NCBI GenBank assembly: GCA_017305835.1
Contig: JAFKJY010000062.1
Span: 32,494 to 96,493 of the forward strand
Reading direction: 5' to 3'
Source: Hyphomicrobiales bacterium
GTDB lineage: Bacteria; Pseudomonadota; Alphaproteobacteria; Rhizobiales; Rhizobiaceae
Length of the DNA stretch: 64,000 nt
Below the pieces are notes generated by a model. That model did not search any database, was not told the DNA's origin, and worked only from the letters and a program-made list of their open reading frames with translations. Positions within the stretch are counted from its first letter, which is position 1. Each line of letters begins with the position of its first letter. Positions 15,533 to 25,449 of this stretch are shown one piece after another. The position numbers were made by a program, and so were the translations under genes.

Positions 15533-16642
15533 CTATATCAGCCCGCGCTGGGACAGTTCGCTCTTCATGTAGGCGTAGTAGATCGGGGCGACGATCAGGC
15601 CGGGGATGCCGAAGGCGGCTTCCATCACCAGCATCGCCAGGAGCAGCTCCCACGCCCGCGAGCGGATGCGGCCGCCGATGATGCGGGCGTTGGCGAAATA
15701 TTCGAGCTTGTGGATCAGCACGAGGAAGACGAGCGAGGCCAGCGAGACGTAGGGCGACACGCTCAGGCTGACGAGCAGGATCACCGTGTTGGAGATCAGG
15801 TTGCCGACCACCGGCAGCAGGCCGGCGATGAAGGTCACCGCCACCATCACCTTGACGAAGGGCAGCTCGACGCCCGCCAGCGGCAGGATCACCGCCAGGT
15901 AGATCGTCGTCAGCACCGTGTTCAGCGCCGAGATGCGGATCTGCGAGAAGACGATGTTGGCGAACGCCGTGCTCAGCGTCGAGATGCGGTCCTCCAGCGC
16001 GGCGGCCAGCGGCGCCGAGTTGGGGTGGCGCACGCCGCGGCTGTAGGCGATCATGCCGCCGATCAGCATGCCGACCACGATGTGCGTCAGGAACATGCCG
16101 ACATTGCGCCCGACGAACTGGAGCTGCCAGGCATTGGCCCTGAGCCAGCGCGACGCGGCCGCCTCGATCTCCTCGACATTGTCGGGCAGGTAGTAGCTGA
16201 CCCAGCCGGGCAGGTGGGCGCGCGCGGTGTCGACGGCCTCCGCCATGCTCTGCAGCAGCACGAACAGGTTCTCCGGCCCCGCCGTCAGCCACGAGGCCAT
16301 GCCGAGGATCGCCAGCACCGCCGCGCTCGCCACCAGTCCGGCCAGCACGCCGAGCGCGATGGCGCGGCCCAGCCTGTGGTCGGCCACGCCGGCGCGGTTG
16401 AGCAGCGGCACCGTGCCGTTGACGAGCTGCGCGATCAGCAGCCCCGACAGCAGCGCCGGCACGAGGTGGAGCAGCAGCGCGGCGAGCAGCCCCGCCGCCA
16501 TGATCGCCAGCGAGGCGATGTCGATCGCCATCCCGCGATGCGTGCGGACCGGCGCCGTCGCGATGTCGTCGGCGACGGTCACGGCATCGGGCCCGGCCGC
16601 AAGCGGCGTCTCGCGCTCGGAGGGGGAGAGGCTGGTGTCCAT
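15533..16642 (-). CDS. AI-2E family transporter (second copy)
   Basis: A 369-residue polytopic membrane protein of the AI-2E/PerM family, clearly divergent from the one at 11916. TM segments include IDIASLAIMAAGLLAALLLH and AIALGVLAGLVASAAVLAIL. The family core appears as LNTVLTTIYLAVILPLAGVELPF, FIAGLLPVVGNLISNTVILL and the C-terminal FGIPGLIVAPIYYAYMKSEL. The start is ATG 16642. It is monocistronic, between tRNA-Arg and a divergent Rrf2 regulator. Its substrate is unknown. Confidence 0.88.
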   Translation of the reverse strand: MDTSLSPSERETPLAAGPDAVTVADDIATAPVRTHRGMAIDIASLAIMAAGLLAALLLHLVPALLSGLLIAQLVNGTVPLLNRAGVADHRLGRAIALGVLAGLVASAAVLAILGMASWLTAGPENLFVLLQSMAEAVDTARAHLPGWVSYYLPDNVEEIEAAASRWLRANAWQLQFVGRNVGMFLTHIVVGMLIGGMIAYSRGVRHPNSAPLAAALEDRISTLSTAFANIVFSQIRISALNTVLTTIYLAVILPLAGVELPFVKVMVAVTFIAGLLPVVGNLISNTVILLVSLSVSPYVSLASLVFLVLIHKLEYFANARIIGGRIRSRAWELLLAMLVMEAAFGIPGLIVAPIYYAYMKSELSQRGLI

Positions 16643-16983
16643 CGGCCAGGTGTTCCGTTCGTCAGGAGTGCGCGCCGGCGGGCGGGGATGCCCCGGCGGC
16701 CGGACCGCCCCGCAACGGCGGGGCCGCATATCGCACCGTCGCAGCGGTCGCCATCTTCCAGCCCCCGTCGAAATGGTCTCTTGGGCCGCAGTCAACCATC
16801 ATTGCCGCCGCCCCACAAGCGGCCGCGGGGGCGGCGTGGCGGCGCAGGCGGGCAGGGCGGGCAATTCGCCGCGGCCCGGCGTGCCGCCGGCAGCCTCCTG
16901 CGGCCGATTTGTCGCTGCCACGACCGGGCGGAAGCGGTATCGGGATGGCGGCGGCCGCCGCGCCGCCCGTACCGGCAGTCCAG
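16643..16983. other. 341-bp divergent intergenic region
   Basis: This spacer lies between the AI-2E gene and the Rrf2 regulator gene. It is very GC-rich. The only structure I see is a short hairpin, GCCCCGC-aacg-GCGGGGC (16707-16724), without a T-tract. No gene is supported. Confidence 0.6.
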
Positions 16984-17436
16984 ATGATCTCTCAAAAAGC
17001 CAAATACGCCCTGCGTGCCCTGATCGCCCTGGCGCGCGCCGACACGCCCGACGCGACCCTGGTCATCGCCGACATCGCCGCCGGACAGCGCATCCCGCGA
17101 AAGTTCCTCGAGCAGATCCTGCTCGACCTGAAGCGCCACGGCATCGTCGAGAGCCGCCGCGGCAAGGCCGGCGGCTATCTTCTGCTGCGCAAGCCGTCGG
17201 AGATCACTTTCGGCGAGGTGCTGCGCATCGTCGACGGGCCGATCGCGCCGCTGCCCTGCCTGAGCCGCATCGCCTACCGGCGCTGCGCCGACTGCTCCAG
17301 CGAGGAGCGCTGCGAGATCAGGCGCGTCTTTGCCCGCGTCGCCGAGGCGACCCGCGACGTGCTCGACGACACCACCATCGCTGACTGCGTCGCCGCGCCG
17401 GCGCGGCTGGAGCTGGCCGAACTGGTCGCCGTCTAA
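16984..17436 (+). CDS. Rrf2-family transcriptional regulator with a four-cysteine Fe-S site
   Basis: A 150-residue regulator. The winged-helix Rrf2 N-terminus is MISQKAKYALRALIALA..., ERRGKAGGY being replaced by ESRRGKAGGYLL at the wing. The cluster region carries Cys92, Cys101, Cys104 and Cys110 (PCLSR...RRCADCSSEERC), so an Fe-S cofactor sensing redox or sulfur status is likely. I chose ATG 16984, the family-typical start; 25 further in-frame codons upstream are low complexity. It lies 236 bp upstream of the sulfate ABC operon on the same strand, so it is a plausible regulator of sulfate uptake (inference). Confidence 0.9.
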   Translation: MISQKAKYALRALIALARADTPDATLVIADIAAGQRIPRKFLEQILLDLKRHGIVESRRGKAGGYLLLRKPSEITFGEVLRIVDGPIAPLPCLSRIAYRRCADCSSEERCEIRRVFARVAEATRDVLDDTTIADCVAAPARLELAELVAV

Positions 17437-17601
17437 GCTGCAGCCGAAAGCGGGCGCCACGGGACGCCCGCGCGGCCCGTAAGGCCACCCAAATCCCCCT
17501 TTTTCGATCCCGTGGCGCCGGGTCGTCTCGGCGCGGCTGCGCAACGCCCGCCGCGCCGCGGCAGCCCGTCATGGAAAATCTTGCCCTGCCGCTGCATCAT
17601 T

Positions 17602-17634
17602 TTGGTCGGCTCGCGCGTTCTCATACTCGACCAA
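17602..17634. promoter_or_regulatory. Candidate operator upstream of the sulfate operon
   Basis: TTGGTCG (17602-17608) and CGACCAA (17628-17634) form a 7-bp inverted repeat with a 19-nt spacer. The spacing is long for a simple dimer site. It lies 40-70 bp before the sbp start, where a repressor or activator would act. A link with the adjacent Rrf2 protein is speculative. Confidence 0.3.
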
Positions 17635-17672
17635 CCCGATAGAGTTTCATGGCTCACCCAACGGAGGCAGCC

Positions 17673-18701
17673 ATGACACAGCATCGACGATCATTCCTGT
17701 TCGCAGCCGCGCTCGCCGCTTCGGCGCAGTTCGGCGGCATCGGCCTGGCCTTTGCCGACACCACCCTCGTCAGCGTCTCCTACGACCCGACGCGCGAGCT
17801 CTACAAGGCGTTCAACGACGCCTTCGCCGCCAGATGGAAGGCCGACACCGGCGAGACGGTGACCATCCGGCAGTCGCATGGCGGCTCCGGTGCGCAGGCC
17901 CGCGCCGTCATCGACGGGCTGGACGCCGACGTGGTGACGCTGGCGCTGGAGAGCGACATCAACGCCATCGTCGAGAAGACGCACAAGATCAACCCGGACT
18001 GGCGCGGCCGGCTGCCCAACAATTCGGCGCCCTACACCTCCACCATCGTGTTCCTCGTGCGCAAGGGCAACCCGAAGGGCATCAACGACTGGGGCGACCT
18101 CGTCAAGGACGGCGTCGAGATCATCACGCCCAACCCCAAGACCTCCGGCGGCGCGCGCTGGAACTATCTCGCCGCCTGGGCGTGGGCGTGGAACCAGTCG
18201 GGCGGCGACGAGGCCAAGGTCAAGGAGTTCATCGGCAAGCTGTTCCAGCACGTGCCCGTGCTCGACACCGGCGCGCGCGGCTCGACGCTGAGCTTCGCCC
18301 AGAAGGGGCTGGGCGACGTGCTGCTGGCCTGGGAGAACGAGGCCTATCTGGTGCTCGACGAGTTCGGCGCCGACCAGTTCGACATCGTCGCGCCGCCCAC
18401 CTCGATCCTGGCCGAGCCGCCGGTCGCCGTGGTCGACGCCAATGTCGACGCCAAGGGCACGCGCAAGGTGGCCGAGGCCTATCTGAACTACCTCTATTCG
18501 GCCGAGGGGCAGACGCTGATCGCGAAGAACCACTACCGGCCGTTCAAGCCGGACCTGGTGCCGGCCGCGGACCTGCCGAAGCTGCCGGACATCAAGCTGA
18601 TCACCATCGACGATCCGGTCTTCGGCGGCTGGAAGAAGGCGCAGCCCTACCATTTCGGCGACGGCGGCGTGTTCGACCAGATCTACAAGCCGGCGCAATA
18701 G
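17673..18701 (+). CDS. Sulfate ABC transporter, periplasmic substrate-binding protein
   Basis: A 342-residue Sbp/CysP-type protein that delivers sulfate (or thiosulfate) to the CysTWA transporter. The signal peptide has an Arg-rich start ([17 protein letters not shown]) and is cleaved near GLAFA|DT. Family motifs: [83 protein letters not shown]. The ATG at 17673 is preceded by GGAGG; an earlier in-frame ATG at 17649 is less likely. It is the first gene of the sbp-cysT-cysW-cysA operon. Confidence 0.95.
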   Translation: MTQHRRSFLFAAALAASAQFGGIGLAFADTTLVSVSYDPTRELYKAFNDAFAARWKADTGETVTIRQSHGGSGAQARAVIDGLDADVVTLALESDINAIVEKTHKINPDWRGRLPNNSAPYTSTIVFLVRKGNPKGINDWGDLVKDGVEIITPNPKTSGGARWNYLAAWAWAWNQSGGDEAKVKEFIGKLFQHVPVLDTGARGSTLSFAQKGLGDVLLAWENEAYLVLDEFGADQFDIVAPPTSILAEPPVAVVDANVDAKGTRKVAEAYLNYLYSAEGQTLIAKNHYRPFKPDLVPAADLPKLPDIKLITIDDPVFGGWKKAQPYHFGDGGVFDQIYKPAQ

Positions 18702-18712
18702 CGGAGGTTGCG

Positions 18713-19561
18713 ATGAGCCTCGCTGGCGCGGCGGGGTGGCGGTTCAGCAAGCCGAGCGTCGTTCCGGGCTTCGGACTGACGCTCGGCTTCTCGCTCGCCT
18801 ACCTGACCCTCATCATCCTGATCCCGCTCGCGGCGCTGCTGCTGCGCTCGGCCTCGCTCGGCTGGCCGCAGTTCTGGGCCATCGCCACCGACGCGCGCGT
18901 GCTGCACGCCCTGAAGCTCAGCTTCGGCGCCTCGCTGCTGGCCGCGCTCGTCAACGTCGTGTTCGGCACGGTCGTCGCCTGGGTGCTGGTGCGCTACCGC
19001 TTCCCCGGCCGCCGCGTGATCGACGCCATCGTCGACCTTCCCTTCGCGCTGCCCACCGCCGTCGCCGGCATCGCCCTCACCACGCTCTACGCCCCGCGCG
19101 GCTGGATCGGGGCGATCTTCGCCCCGCTCGGCGTCAAGATCGCCTACACGCCGCTCGGCATCGTCATCGCGCTCGTCTTCATCGGCCTGCCCTTCGTGGT
19201 GCGCACCGTGCAGCCGGTGATGGAGGAGATCGACCGCGAGGTGGAGGAAGCGGCCGCCACGCTCGGCGCCGGGCGCGCGCAGACGCTCCTGCGCGTCCTG
19301 CTGCCGGGGCTGGCGCCGGCCATCACCACGGGCTTCGCGCTCGCCTTCGCCCGCGCCGTCGGCGAGTACGGCTCGGTCATCTTCATCGCCGGCAACCTGC
19401 CGCTGAAGACCGAGATCGCGCCGCTGCTGATCGTCATCAAGCTCGAAGAGTACAACTATGCCGGCGCCACCGCGATCGCGGCGATCATGCTGGCGATCTC
19501 CTTTGCCATGCTGTTCGTGATCAACCTCCTGCAATCGTGGAGCCGCAGGCGCTATGGCTGA
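18713..19561 (+). CDS. cysT: Sulfate ABC transporter permease CysT
   Basis: A 282-residue inner-membrane permease with six predicted TM segments. The EAA loop that contacts CysA is [27 protein letters not shown]. Family motifs include [34 protein letters not shown] and [18 protein letters not shown]. The ATG at 18713 follows GGAGG, 11 bp after the sbp stop, and the 3' end overlaps cysW by 8 bp, consistent with co-translation. Confidence 0.95.
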   Translation: MSLAGAAGWRFSKPSVVPGFGLTLGFSLAYLTLIILIPLAALLLRSASLGWPQFWAIATDARVLHALKLSFGASLLAALVNVVFGTVVAWVLVRYRFPGRRVIDAIVDLPFALPTAVAGIALTTLYAPRGWIGAIFAPLGVKIAYTPLGIVIALVFIGLPFVVRTVQPVMEEIDREVEEAAATLGAGRAQTLLRVLLPGLAPAITTGFALAFARAVGEYGSVIFIAGNLPLKTEIAPLLIVIKLEEYNYAGATAIAAIMLAISFAMLFVINLLQSWSRRRYG

Positions 19562-20438
19562 CGTCACCCTGACCCCCGGCGCGGGCTTCCGGCGCGGCAC
19601 CGCCTCGCCGGTCACCGAACGGCCGGCCGTGCGGCTGGCGCTGATGCTGGTCGCCTTCGCCTTCCTGCTCGTCTTCCTGGTCCTGCCGCTCGTCGTGGTG
19701 TTCGGCGAGGCGTTCGCCAAGGGCTGGGGTGCCGCCGCCGCGACGCTGGCCGAGCCGGACACACTGGCGGCGATCCGGCTCACCCTGATGGTGGCGGCGA
19801 TCGCCGTGCCGCTCAACCTCGTCTTCGGCGTCGCCGCCGCCTGGGCGATCGCCAAGTTCGAGTTCAAGGGCAAGGCCTTCCTGATCACGCTGATCGACCT
19901 GCCGTTCTCGGTCTCGCCGGTCATCTCGGGGCTGGTCTACGTGCTCCTGTTCGGTGCCGGCAGCCTGCTCGGGCCGTGGCTCAAGGCGCATGGCGTCGAG
20001 ATCCTGTTCGCCGTGCCGGGCATCGTGCTCGCCACGGTGTTCGTCACCTTCCCCTTCATCGCGCGCGAGCTGATCCCGCTGATGCAGGCGCAGGGGACCG
20101 GCGACGAGGAGGCGGCGTTGTCGCTCGGCGCCAGCGGCTGGCAGACCTTCCGCCATGTGACCCTGCCCAACATCCGCTGGGGCCTGCTCTACGGCGTGCT
20201 CCTGTGCAACGCGCGTGCCATGGGCGAGTTCGGCGCCGTTTCGGTCGTGTCCGGCCACATCAGGGGCCTCACCAACACCATGCCGCTGCACATCGAGATC
20301 CTCTACAACGAGTACAACATCGCCGGCGCCTTCGCCGTCTCGACGCTGCTGGCCGGCCTGGCGCTGGTCACGCTCGGCCTCAAATCGCTCCTCGAATACC
20401 GCTACGGCGACGAGCTCGCCGCGACCGGCCACAATTAG
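19554..20438 (+). CDS. cysW: Sulfate ABC transporter permease CysW
   Basis: A 294-residue second permease, partner of CysT. The TM start is [25 protein letters not shown]. The conserved segments [19 protein letters not shown] and [23 protein letters not shown] (the EAA loop) and [18 protein letters not shown] are typical of CysW. The start overlaps cysT by 8 bp and the stop is 10 bp before cysA. Confidence 0.95.
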   Translation: MADVTLTPGAGFRRGTASPVTERPAVRLALMLVAFAFLLVFLVLPLVVVFGEAFAKGWGAAAATLAEPDTLAAIRLTLMVAAIAVPLNLVFGVAAAWAIAKFEFKGKAFLITLIDLPFSVSPVISGLVYVLLFGAGSLLGPWLKAHGVEILFAVPGIVLATVFVTFPFIARELIPLMQAQGTGDEEAALSLGASGWQTFRHVTLPNIRWGLLYGVLLCNARAMGEFGAVSVVSGHIRGLTNTMPLHIEILYNEYNIAGAFAVSTLLAGLALVTLGLKSLLEYRYGDELAATGHN

Positions 20439-20448
20439 GAGAGCCGCC

Positions 20449-21549
20449 ATGGACCTTTCGATCCGCAACCTCGGCAAGCAGTTCGACGGCTTTCCGGCGC
20501 TGGACGACGTCTCCCTCGACATCCGCTCGGGCGAGCTGATCGCGCTGCTCGGCCCGTCGGGCTCCGGCAAGACGACGCTGCTGCGCGTCGTCGCCGGGCT
20601 GGAGCAGCCGACCGCCGGCGCCGTCTTCTTCGGCGGCGAGGACGCCTCGCACCTGACCGTGCAGCAGCGCAATGTCGGCTTCGTCTTCCAGCACTACGCG
20701 CTGTTCCGGCACATGACCGTGGCCGACAATATCGGCTTCGGGTTGCGGGTGCGGCCCCAGGCCTCGCGCCCGCCGCGCGCCGAGATCCGCCGCCGCGCCG
20801 GCGAGCTGCTCGACTTCGTCCAGCTCTCGGGGCTTGAGAAGCGCTATCCCGCCCAGCTCTCCGGCGGCCAGCGTCAGCGCGTGGCGCTCGCCCGCGCGCT
20901 CGCCATCGAGCCGCGCCTGCTGCTCCTCGACGAGCCGTTCGGCGCGCTCGACGCGCAGGTGCGGCGCGAGTTGCGGCGCTGGCTGCGCGACATCCACGAC
21001 GCCACCGGCCATACCACCGTCTTCGTCACCCACGACCAGGAGGAGGCGCTGGAGCTGGCCGATCGCGTCGTCGTGATGAACCGCGGCCGCATCGAGCAGG
21101 TCGGCACCGCCGACGAGGTCTACGACGCGCCGAATTCGCCCTTCGTCTACGGCTTCATCGGCGAATCCAGCACGCTGCCCGTGCGCATCGAGGATGGCCA
21201 GCTCTGGGTGCAGGACCGCACCATCGGCCTGCGGGCCGAGGGCGCGCCGGCGGGCGACGGCACGCTCCATTTCCGCCCGCACGACGTCGAGCTCCTCGAC
21301 GGCTGCGGCGGCTGCATTGCCGGCGTGGTGGTGGCGAGCCGCCGCGTCGCCGGCAGCCGCAGGGTCGAGCTCGAGATCGGCAGCGCCGGAAACCGCGTCG
21401 AGATCGAGCTTCCGGCCGACCATCGCGCCGCCGAGCGCAGCCGCATCGCCTTCCGGCCGCAGCGCTGGAAGCTGTTCGGGGATGGCGGGGAGCCGCTGCC
21501 GCATGCGGGTCACGCCGCGCAGCCGAAAGCGATGGCGGGCGCGAACTGA
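20449..21549 (+). CDS. cysA: Sulfate/thiosulfate ABC transporter ATP-binding protein CysA
   Basis: A 366-residue ATPase energising sulfate import. Walker A is GPSGSGKT (35-42), the signature is LSGGQ (137-141), Walker B is LLLLDEP (157-163), and the H-loop lies in [12 protein letters not shown]-terminal TOBE-like regulatory region of about 100 residues follows. The ATG at 20449 follows AGGAG. It is last in the operon, and tRNA-Pro lies convergently 16 bp beyond the stop. Confidence 0.96.
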   Translation: MDLSIRNLGKQFDGFPALDDVSLDIRSGELIALLGPSGSGKTTLLRVVAGLEQPTAGAVFFGGEDASHLTVQQRNVGFVFQHYALFRHMTVADNIGFGLRVRPQASRPPRAEIRRRAGELLDFVQLSGLEKRYPAQLSGGQRQRVALARALAIEPRLLLLDEPFGALDAQVRRELRRWLRDIHDATGHTTVFVTHDQEEALELADRVVVMNRGRIEQVGTADEVYDAPNSPFVYGFIGESSTLPVRIEDGQLWVQDRTIGLRAEGAPAGDGTLHFRPHDVELLDGCGGCIAGVVVASRRVAGSRRVELEIGSAGNRVEIELPADHRAAERSRIAFRPQRWKLFGDGGEPLPHAGHAAQPKAMAGAN

Positions 21550-21565
21550 AGCTTGGCCGGGGAAC

Positions 21566-21642
<77 letters not shown>

Positions 21643-21721
21643 CTTGGCGCGGGCTATACGGTCACGCCGTTCCGGGCGCAAGTCCCGTGCCGGGAACGGC
21701 CCGCATCCCGACTGCCGGTCC

Positions 21722-22207
21722 CTAGAACCTGAACGTCCAGAACAGGCAGGCGAGCGTCGCCGCCAGGAAGACGATCGCGCCGATCGTCCTCAGCAGGATG
21801 TCGCGCCGGAACAGGTCGAGGAATTCGTGCGCCACGACGATGCCGGCCGCGAAGACGAACTGCCAGTCGAGCAGGGCGCGCAACGCTCCGGTGTTGCCGA
21901 AGGCCAGCCGCGCGACCTGCACGCCGAGAATGGTGGCGAGCAGCACGACCGCCGCGAAGTGGATCGGCCCGGCCGCGCGGGCGTGCATGAAGCCGGCCGC
22001 GCGCGGCGGCGACAGCACGATCAGCAGCGCCGCGAAGGCGTAGAGCGCGGCCAGCGGGACGAAGGTCGCGGCGCTCGCGAGCGCGTCGAGCCGCGCCAGC
22101 CCGAGCCCGCCCTGCGGGTAGCCCTTCGCCTGCACGGCGATGCTGAGCGCGGCGAGCAGCGCCGTCAGCACGGTCACCACGAGGAATGCGGTTGCGGTCT
22201 GTCTCAT
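21722..22207 (-). CDS. Hypothetical integral membrane protein
   Basis: A 161-residue, strongly hydrophobic protein with four or five predicted TM segments (FLVVTVLTALLAALSIAV, AATFVPLAALYAFAALLIVL, HFAAVVLLATILGVQVARLAF, LLRTIGAIVFLAATLACLFW). I do not recognise the family and see no catalytic motif. It starts at ATG 22207. It appears monocistronic and its promoter side carries a palindromic repeat. Confidence 0.78.
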   Translation of the reverse strand: MRQTATAFLVVTVLTALLAALSIAVQAKGYPQGGLGLARLDALASAATFVPLAALYAFAALLIVLSPPRAAGFMHARAAGPIHFAAVVLLATILGVQVARLAFGNTGALRALLDWQFVFAAGIVVAHEFLDLFRRDILLRTIGAIVFLAATLACLFWTFRF

Positions 22208-22241
22208 GCCCAGCTCCGGAGAATCATGCGCCTACGCGGCA

Positions 22242-22284
22242 TAGAGCATGTTGGCCGAAAGTGGGAACCGGTTTCGGGACAAAG
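22242..22284. repeat. Short palindromic intergenic repeat, family B
   Basis: The segment tagagcatgttggccgaaa, followed by gtgggaaccggtttcgg, resembles a second short repeat type common between genes of Mesorhizobium relatives (recalled, not searched). It is about 43 bp and sits in the divergent gap upstream of the Inh-family gene. Confidence 0.5.
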
Positions 22285-22364
22285 CCCTTGGACAAGGCGA
22301 GGGGCCTGCTGCGCGGCGCGCCGGCCTGCGCTATGACGGGCACGTCTTTCTCCCCGGAGGTGCC

Positions 22365-22763
22365 ATGTTCCGCGCTGCTGCCGTCGTTTCCCTGCTCGTG
22401 CTCTCCGCCGGCCTCGCCCGCGCCGACGACCTCGTCCCGATGGACACCGGCGCCGTCGATCCGGCGCTGCTGGAGGACTTCTACGGTCCGTGGATCATCA
22501 GCGACGAGAGCGGCGCGCGCACCTGCCGGGTGGTGCTGGAGAAGGACGCCACGATCGGCGGCAGCGCCGTCGAGGTCGACCCCGGCTGCGCCGCGGTCTT
22601 CCCGGTGATGGACGAGATCGCCTCCTGGCGCCTGCTCGAAGGCTGGGGCATCGCGCTCGCCGACGCCACCCGCAAGACGCGGCTGGTGTTCACCACCCCG
22701 GACGAGCGCTACGTCGCCCGCGACGAGGTCGACGGCATCTTCACCATCGCGCCCGAGGAATAG
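22365..22763 (+). CDS. AprI/Inh-family metalloprotease inhibitor-like protein
   Basis: A 132-residue periplasmic protein. The signal peptide (MFRAAAVVSLLVLSAGLARA|DD) leads to a small beta-barrel of the Inh family. It has the conserved pair Cys54 (ARTCRVVLE) and Cys75 (VDPGCAAVFP), which form a disulfide in family members, and the motif SWRLLEGWGIALADA. Known members inhibit serralysin-type metalloproteases; no protease gene is nearby, so the target is unknown. The ATG at 22365 follows CGGAGG. Confidence 0.85.
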   Translation: MFRAAAVVSLLVLSAGLARADDLVPMDTGAVDPALLEDFYGPWIISDESGARTCRVVLEKDATIGGSAVEVDPGCAAVFPVMDEIASWRLLEGWGIALADATRKTRLVFTTPDERYVARDEVDGIFTIAPEE

Positions 22764-22770
22764 CGCCGGT

Positions 22771-23943
22771 TCAGGCCGTCCGCGCCGCCGCCAGCCCGCG
22801 CGCGATGTCGGCCTTCAGGTCCTCGACGTCCTCCAGCCCGATCTGCAGCCGCAGGATCGGCCCCGGATAATCGCCCTTCGCCACCGTGCGGTCGGCGAGC
22901 GAGACGTGCACGGCCAGGCTCTCGTAGCCGCCCCACGAATAGCCGAGGCCGAAGATCTCCAGCGCGTCGAGGAAGGCGTGCGCCTGCTTCTGCCCGCCGC
23001 CGTCGAGCACGGCCGAGAAGATGCCGCTGGAGCCCGAAAAGTCGCGCTTCCAGATGTCGTGGCCGGGGAAGCCCGGCAGGGCAGGGTGGAGCACCTGCGC
23101 CACGCCCGGCTGCGTCTCCAGCCAGCGCGCGATCTCGAGCGCGCTCGCCTCGTGGTGCTTCAGCCGCACGCCCATCGTGCGCAGCCCGCGCAGCACCTGG
23201 TAGACGTCGTCCGGCCCCGCCGGGCAGCCGAGCGTCAGGTGCGCCTCGCGCAGCCGCGGCCACGTCGCCTCGTTGGCCGACACGGTGCCCAGCAGCACGT
23301 CCGAATGGCCGGCCGGATATTTCGTCGCCGCGTGGATGGTGATGTCGACGCCGTGGTCGAGCGCCCGGAAGAACAGCGGCGTCGCCCAGGTGTTGTCCAT
23401 CATCACCACCGCGCCGCCTTCATGCGCGGCCCTGGCGATCGCAGGGATGTCCTGCATCTCGAACGTGTTGGAGCCGGGCGATTCGGTGAACACCACCTTG
23501 GTGTTCGGCTTCATCAGCGCCGCGATGCCGGCGCCCGCATGCGGATCGTAGTACTCGACCTCGACGCCGAGGCGCTTCAGCATCGTGTTGGCGAAGTGCC
23601 GCGTCGGCGCATAGACCGAATCGACGATCAGCACGTGGTCGCCGGCCGACAGGAAGCCGAGCAGCGGCACGGTGATGGCCGCCAGCCCCGACGGCACGGC
23701 GATGGTTCCGGCCGAGCCTTCGAGCGCGTCGATCGCCGCCCCCAGCGCGTCGCTGGTCGGCGTGCCGCGCGTGCCGTAAGTATACTTCTGGTTGCGCGTC
23801 GCCATCGTCTGCGCGTCGGGAAACAGCACGGTCGAGGCGTGGACGACCGGCGGATTGACGAATCCGTGATAGGAGCGGGGGTCGTAGCCGCCATGCGCGA
23901 GCCGCGTGTTGATGCCGTGCCGCGCCGATTTCTCACCCGCCAT
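22771..23943 (-). CDS. metC: Cystathionine beta-lyase (PLP-dependent Cys/Met metabolism enzyme)
   Basis: A 390-residue member of the Cys/Met PLP family. The cofactor Lys208 lies in IHAATKYPAGHSDVLLG, and the preceding MMDNTWATPLFF supplies Asp183. Substrate-loop motifs are YTYGTRGTPTSDAL and VPSGLAAITVPLL. Overall pattern, including the C-terminal SWGGYESL, fits MetC-type cystathionine beta-lyases, which yield homocysteine; closely related lyases cannot be excluded. I chose ATG 23943 (MAGEKSARHGINTRLAHGGYDP) with GGAGAG upstream. It is divergent from aapJ. Confidence 0.93.
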   Translation of the reverse strand: MAGEKSARHGINTRLAHGGYDPRSYHGFVNPPVVHASTVLFPDAQTMATRNQKYTYGTRGTPTSDALGAAIDALEGSAGTIAVPSGLAAITVPLLGFLSAGDHVLIVDSVYAPTRHFANTMLKRLGVEVEYYDPHAGAGIAALMKPNTKVVFTESPGSNTFEMQDIPAIARAAHEGGAVVMMDNTWATPLFFRALDHGVDITIHAATKYPAGHSDVLLGTVSANEATWPRLREAHLTLGCPAGPDDVYQVLRGLRTMGVRLKHHEASALEIARWLETQPGVAQVLHPALPGFPGHDIWKRDFSGSSGIFSAVLDGGGQKQAHAFLDALEIFGLGYSWGGYESLAVHVSLADRTVAKGDYPGPILRLQIGLEDVEDLKADIARGLAAARTA

Positions 23944-24315
23944 TCCCGCTCTCCTTCGCCTGGTCGGCAGCAGCCTTATGCCCTCTGCCGGCGGCGTGCA
24001 ACGCCGCGCTTTGCGCCCCATCCCGCCGCCAGCGGATTCGTTTGTCTTGCGCCATCCAAACCGTTTTGATGCGCCAATTTCGGCAGATACGGCGCGGATG
24101 CATGCGCGGACGGCGGAAAAGCGCGGCGGTTGCGGCGGCCGTTCCATTCTGACTTGACCGAGGCAAAATTATCGCCTTCGATGCTGGCCGTGAACGGGAG
24201 GTAGTCCGCGCGCGGCCGCAAGGCGTAGCGCTCGGCGGCGAGCCGATCGGGCCGCCACGGTTCGCAAAGAACGATGAACGGGCCTCGCCCGGGCAACAGA
24301 AAAAGGGGTTTGGGT
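23944..24315. other. 372-bp divergent region between metC and aapJ
   Basis: It must contain the promoters of metC (minus strand) and aapJ (plus strand). A possible plus-strand -35 element, CTTGAC, lies at 24153-24158, followed by an AT-rich stretch (caaaattatc). I searched for a SAM-type riboswitch before metC and saw none. No gene is supported. Confidence 0.5.
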
Positions 24316-25344
24316 ATGAAACACATTGTAATCGGTGTCCTGGGAGCGGCTGCATTCGGCATGATGGCCACGGCCGCCTCCGCCGACACGCTCGGCGACG
24401 TCAAGGCGCGCGGCTTCATCAAGTGCGGCGTCAACACCGGCCTCGCCGGCTTCTCCGCGCCGAACGCGCAGGGCGAGTGGACCGGCCTCGACGTCGACTT
24501 CTGCCGCGCGGTCGCGGCGGCGGTGTTCGGCGACGGCACCAAGGTCAAGTTCACCGGCCTGAGCGCCAAGGACCGCTTCACCGCCCTGCAGTCGGGCGAG
24601 GTCGACATCCTGTCGCGCAACACCACCTGGACGATCAACCGCGACACCGCGCAGGGCCTGAACTTCGCCGGCGTCACCTACTATGACGGCCAGGGCTTCA
24701 TGATCAACAAGAAGAGCCTGCCGGACGTGAACTCCGCCCTGCAGCTCTCGGGCGCCTCGATCTGCGTGCAGGCCGGCACCACGACCGAGCTCAACATGGC
24801 CGACTACTTCCGCGCCAACAAGATGGAATACAACCCGGTGGTCTTCGAGAAGTTCGAGGAGGCCAACGCCGCCTACGACGCCGGCCGCTGCGACGCCTAC
24901 ACCACCGACCAGTCGGGCCTCTATGCCGTGCGCCTGCAGATGAAGTCGCCGGACGATCACGTCGTGCTGCCGGAGATCATCTCCAAGGAGCCGCTCGGCC
25001 CGTCCGTGCGCCAGGGCGACGACAAGTGGTTCGACATCGTCAAGTGGACCTACTACGCGCTGCTGAACACCGAGGAGGCCGGCATCACCAAGGCCAACGT
25101 CGATGAGATGCTGAAGTCGGACAACCCCGAGATCAAGCGTCTGCTCGGCGTCGAGGCCGAGACCAAGATCGGCACCGATCTCGGCGTCGGCAACGACTGG
25201 GTCGTCAACATCGTCAGGGCGACCGGCAATTACGGCGAGATCTTCGAGCGCAACGTCGGCGCCGAGACCCCGCTGAAGATCAGCCGCGGCGTCAATGCCC
25301 TGTGGACCAAGGGCGGCCTGCAATACGGCATGCCGATCCGCTGA
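24316..25344 (+). CDS. aapJ: General L-amino acid ABC transporter, substrate-binding protein AapJ
   Basis: A 342-residue periplasmic binding protein for the broad-specificity amino-acid permease of rhizobia. The signal peptide is cleaved near TAASA|DTLGDV. The mature protein starts DTLGDVKARGFIKCGVNTGLAGFSAP, characteristic of AapJ, and carries WTGLDVDFCRAVAAAVFGD and QSGEVDILSRNTTWT. I chose ATG 24316 with AAAAGGGG upstream. It is first in aapJQMP, and a stable hairpin follows its stop. Confidence 0.97.
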   Translation: MKHIVIGVLGAAAFGMMATAASADTLGDVKARGFIKCGVNTGLAGFSAPNAQGEWTGLDVDFCRAVAAAVFGDGTKVKFTGLSAKDRFTALQSGEVDILSRNTTWTINRDTAQGLNFAGVTYYDGQGFMINKKSLPDVNSALQLSGASICVQAGTTTELNMADYFRANKMEYNPVVFEKFEEANAAYDAGRCDAYTTDQSGLYAVRLQMKSPDDHVVLPEIISKEPLGPSVRQGDDKWFDIVKWTYYALLNTEEAGITKANVDEMLKSDNPEIKRLLGVEAETKIGTDLGVGNDWVVNIVRATGNYGEIFERNVGAETPLKISRGVNALWTKGGLQYGMPIR

Positions 25345-25355
25345 TCCCGCGCTTG

Positions 25356-25386
25356 GGCCGGAGGGTTCGCCCTCCGGCCTTTCCTT
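25356..25386 (+). terminator. Intra-operon hairpin between aapJ and aapQ
   Basis: GGCCGGAGGG-ttcg-CCCTCCGGCC followed by tttcctt. It is a perfect 10-bp stem with a stable UUCG-type loop. In such operons it normally acts as a partial terminator or 3' stabiliser that keeps the binding protein more abundant than the permease. Confidence 0.88.
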
Positions 25387-25449
25387 GACCCCGTCGACCG
25401 AAAAAGAGGGAACCGGCGGCGGGGCCTGCGTCAAGGTAAGGGGAGCCAT

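Noticed and set aside
23944..24315. SAM-type riboswitch before metC
   Set aside because: No SAM-II-like core or pseudoknot pattern could be recognised in the leader on the minus strand.
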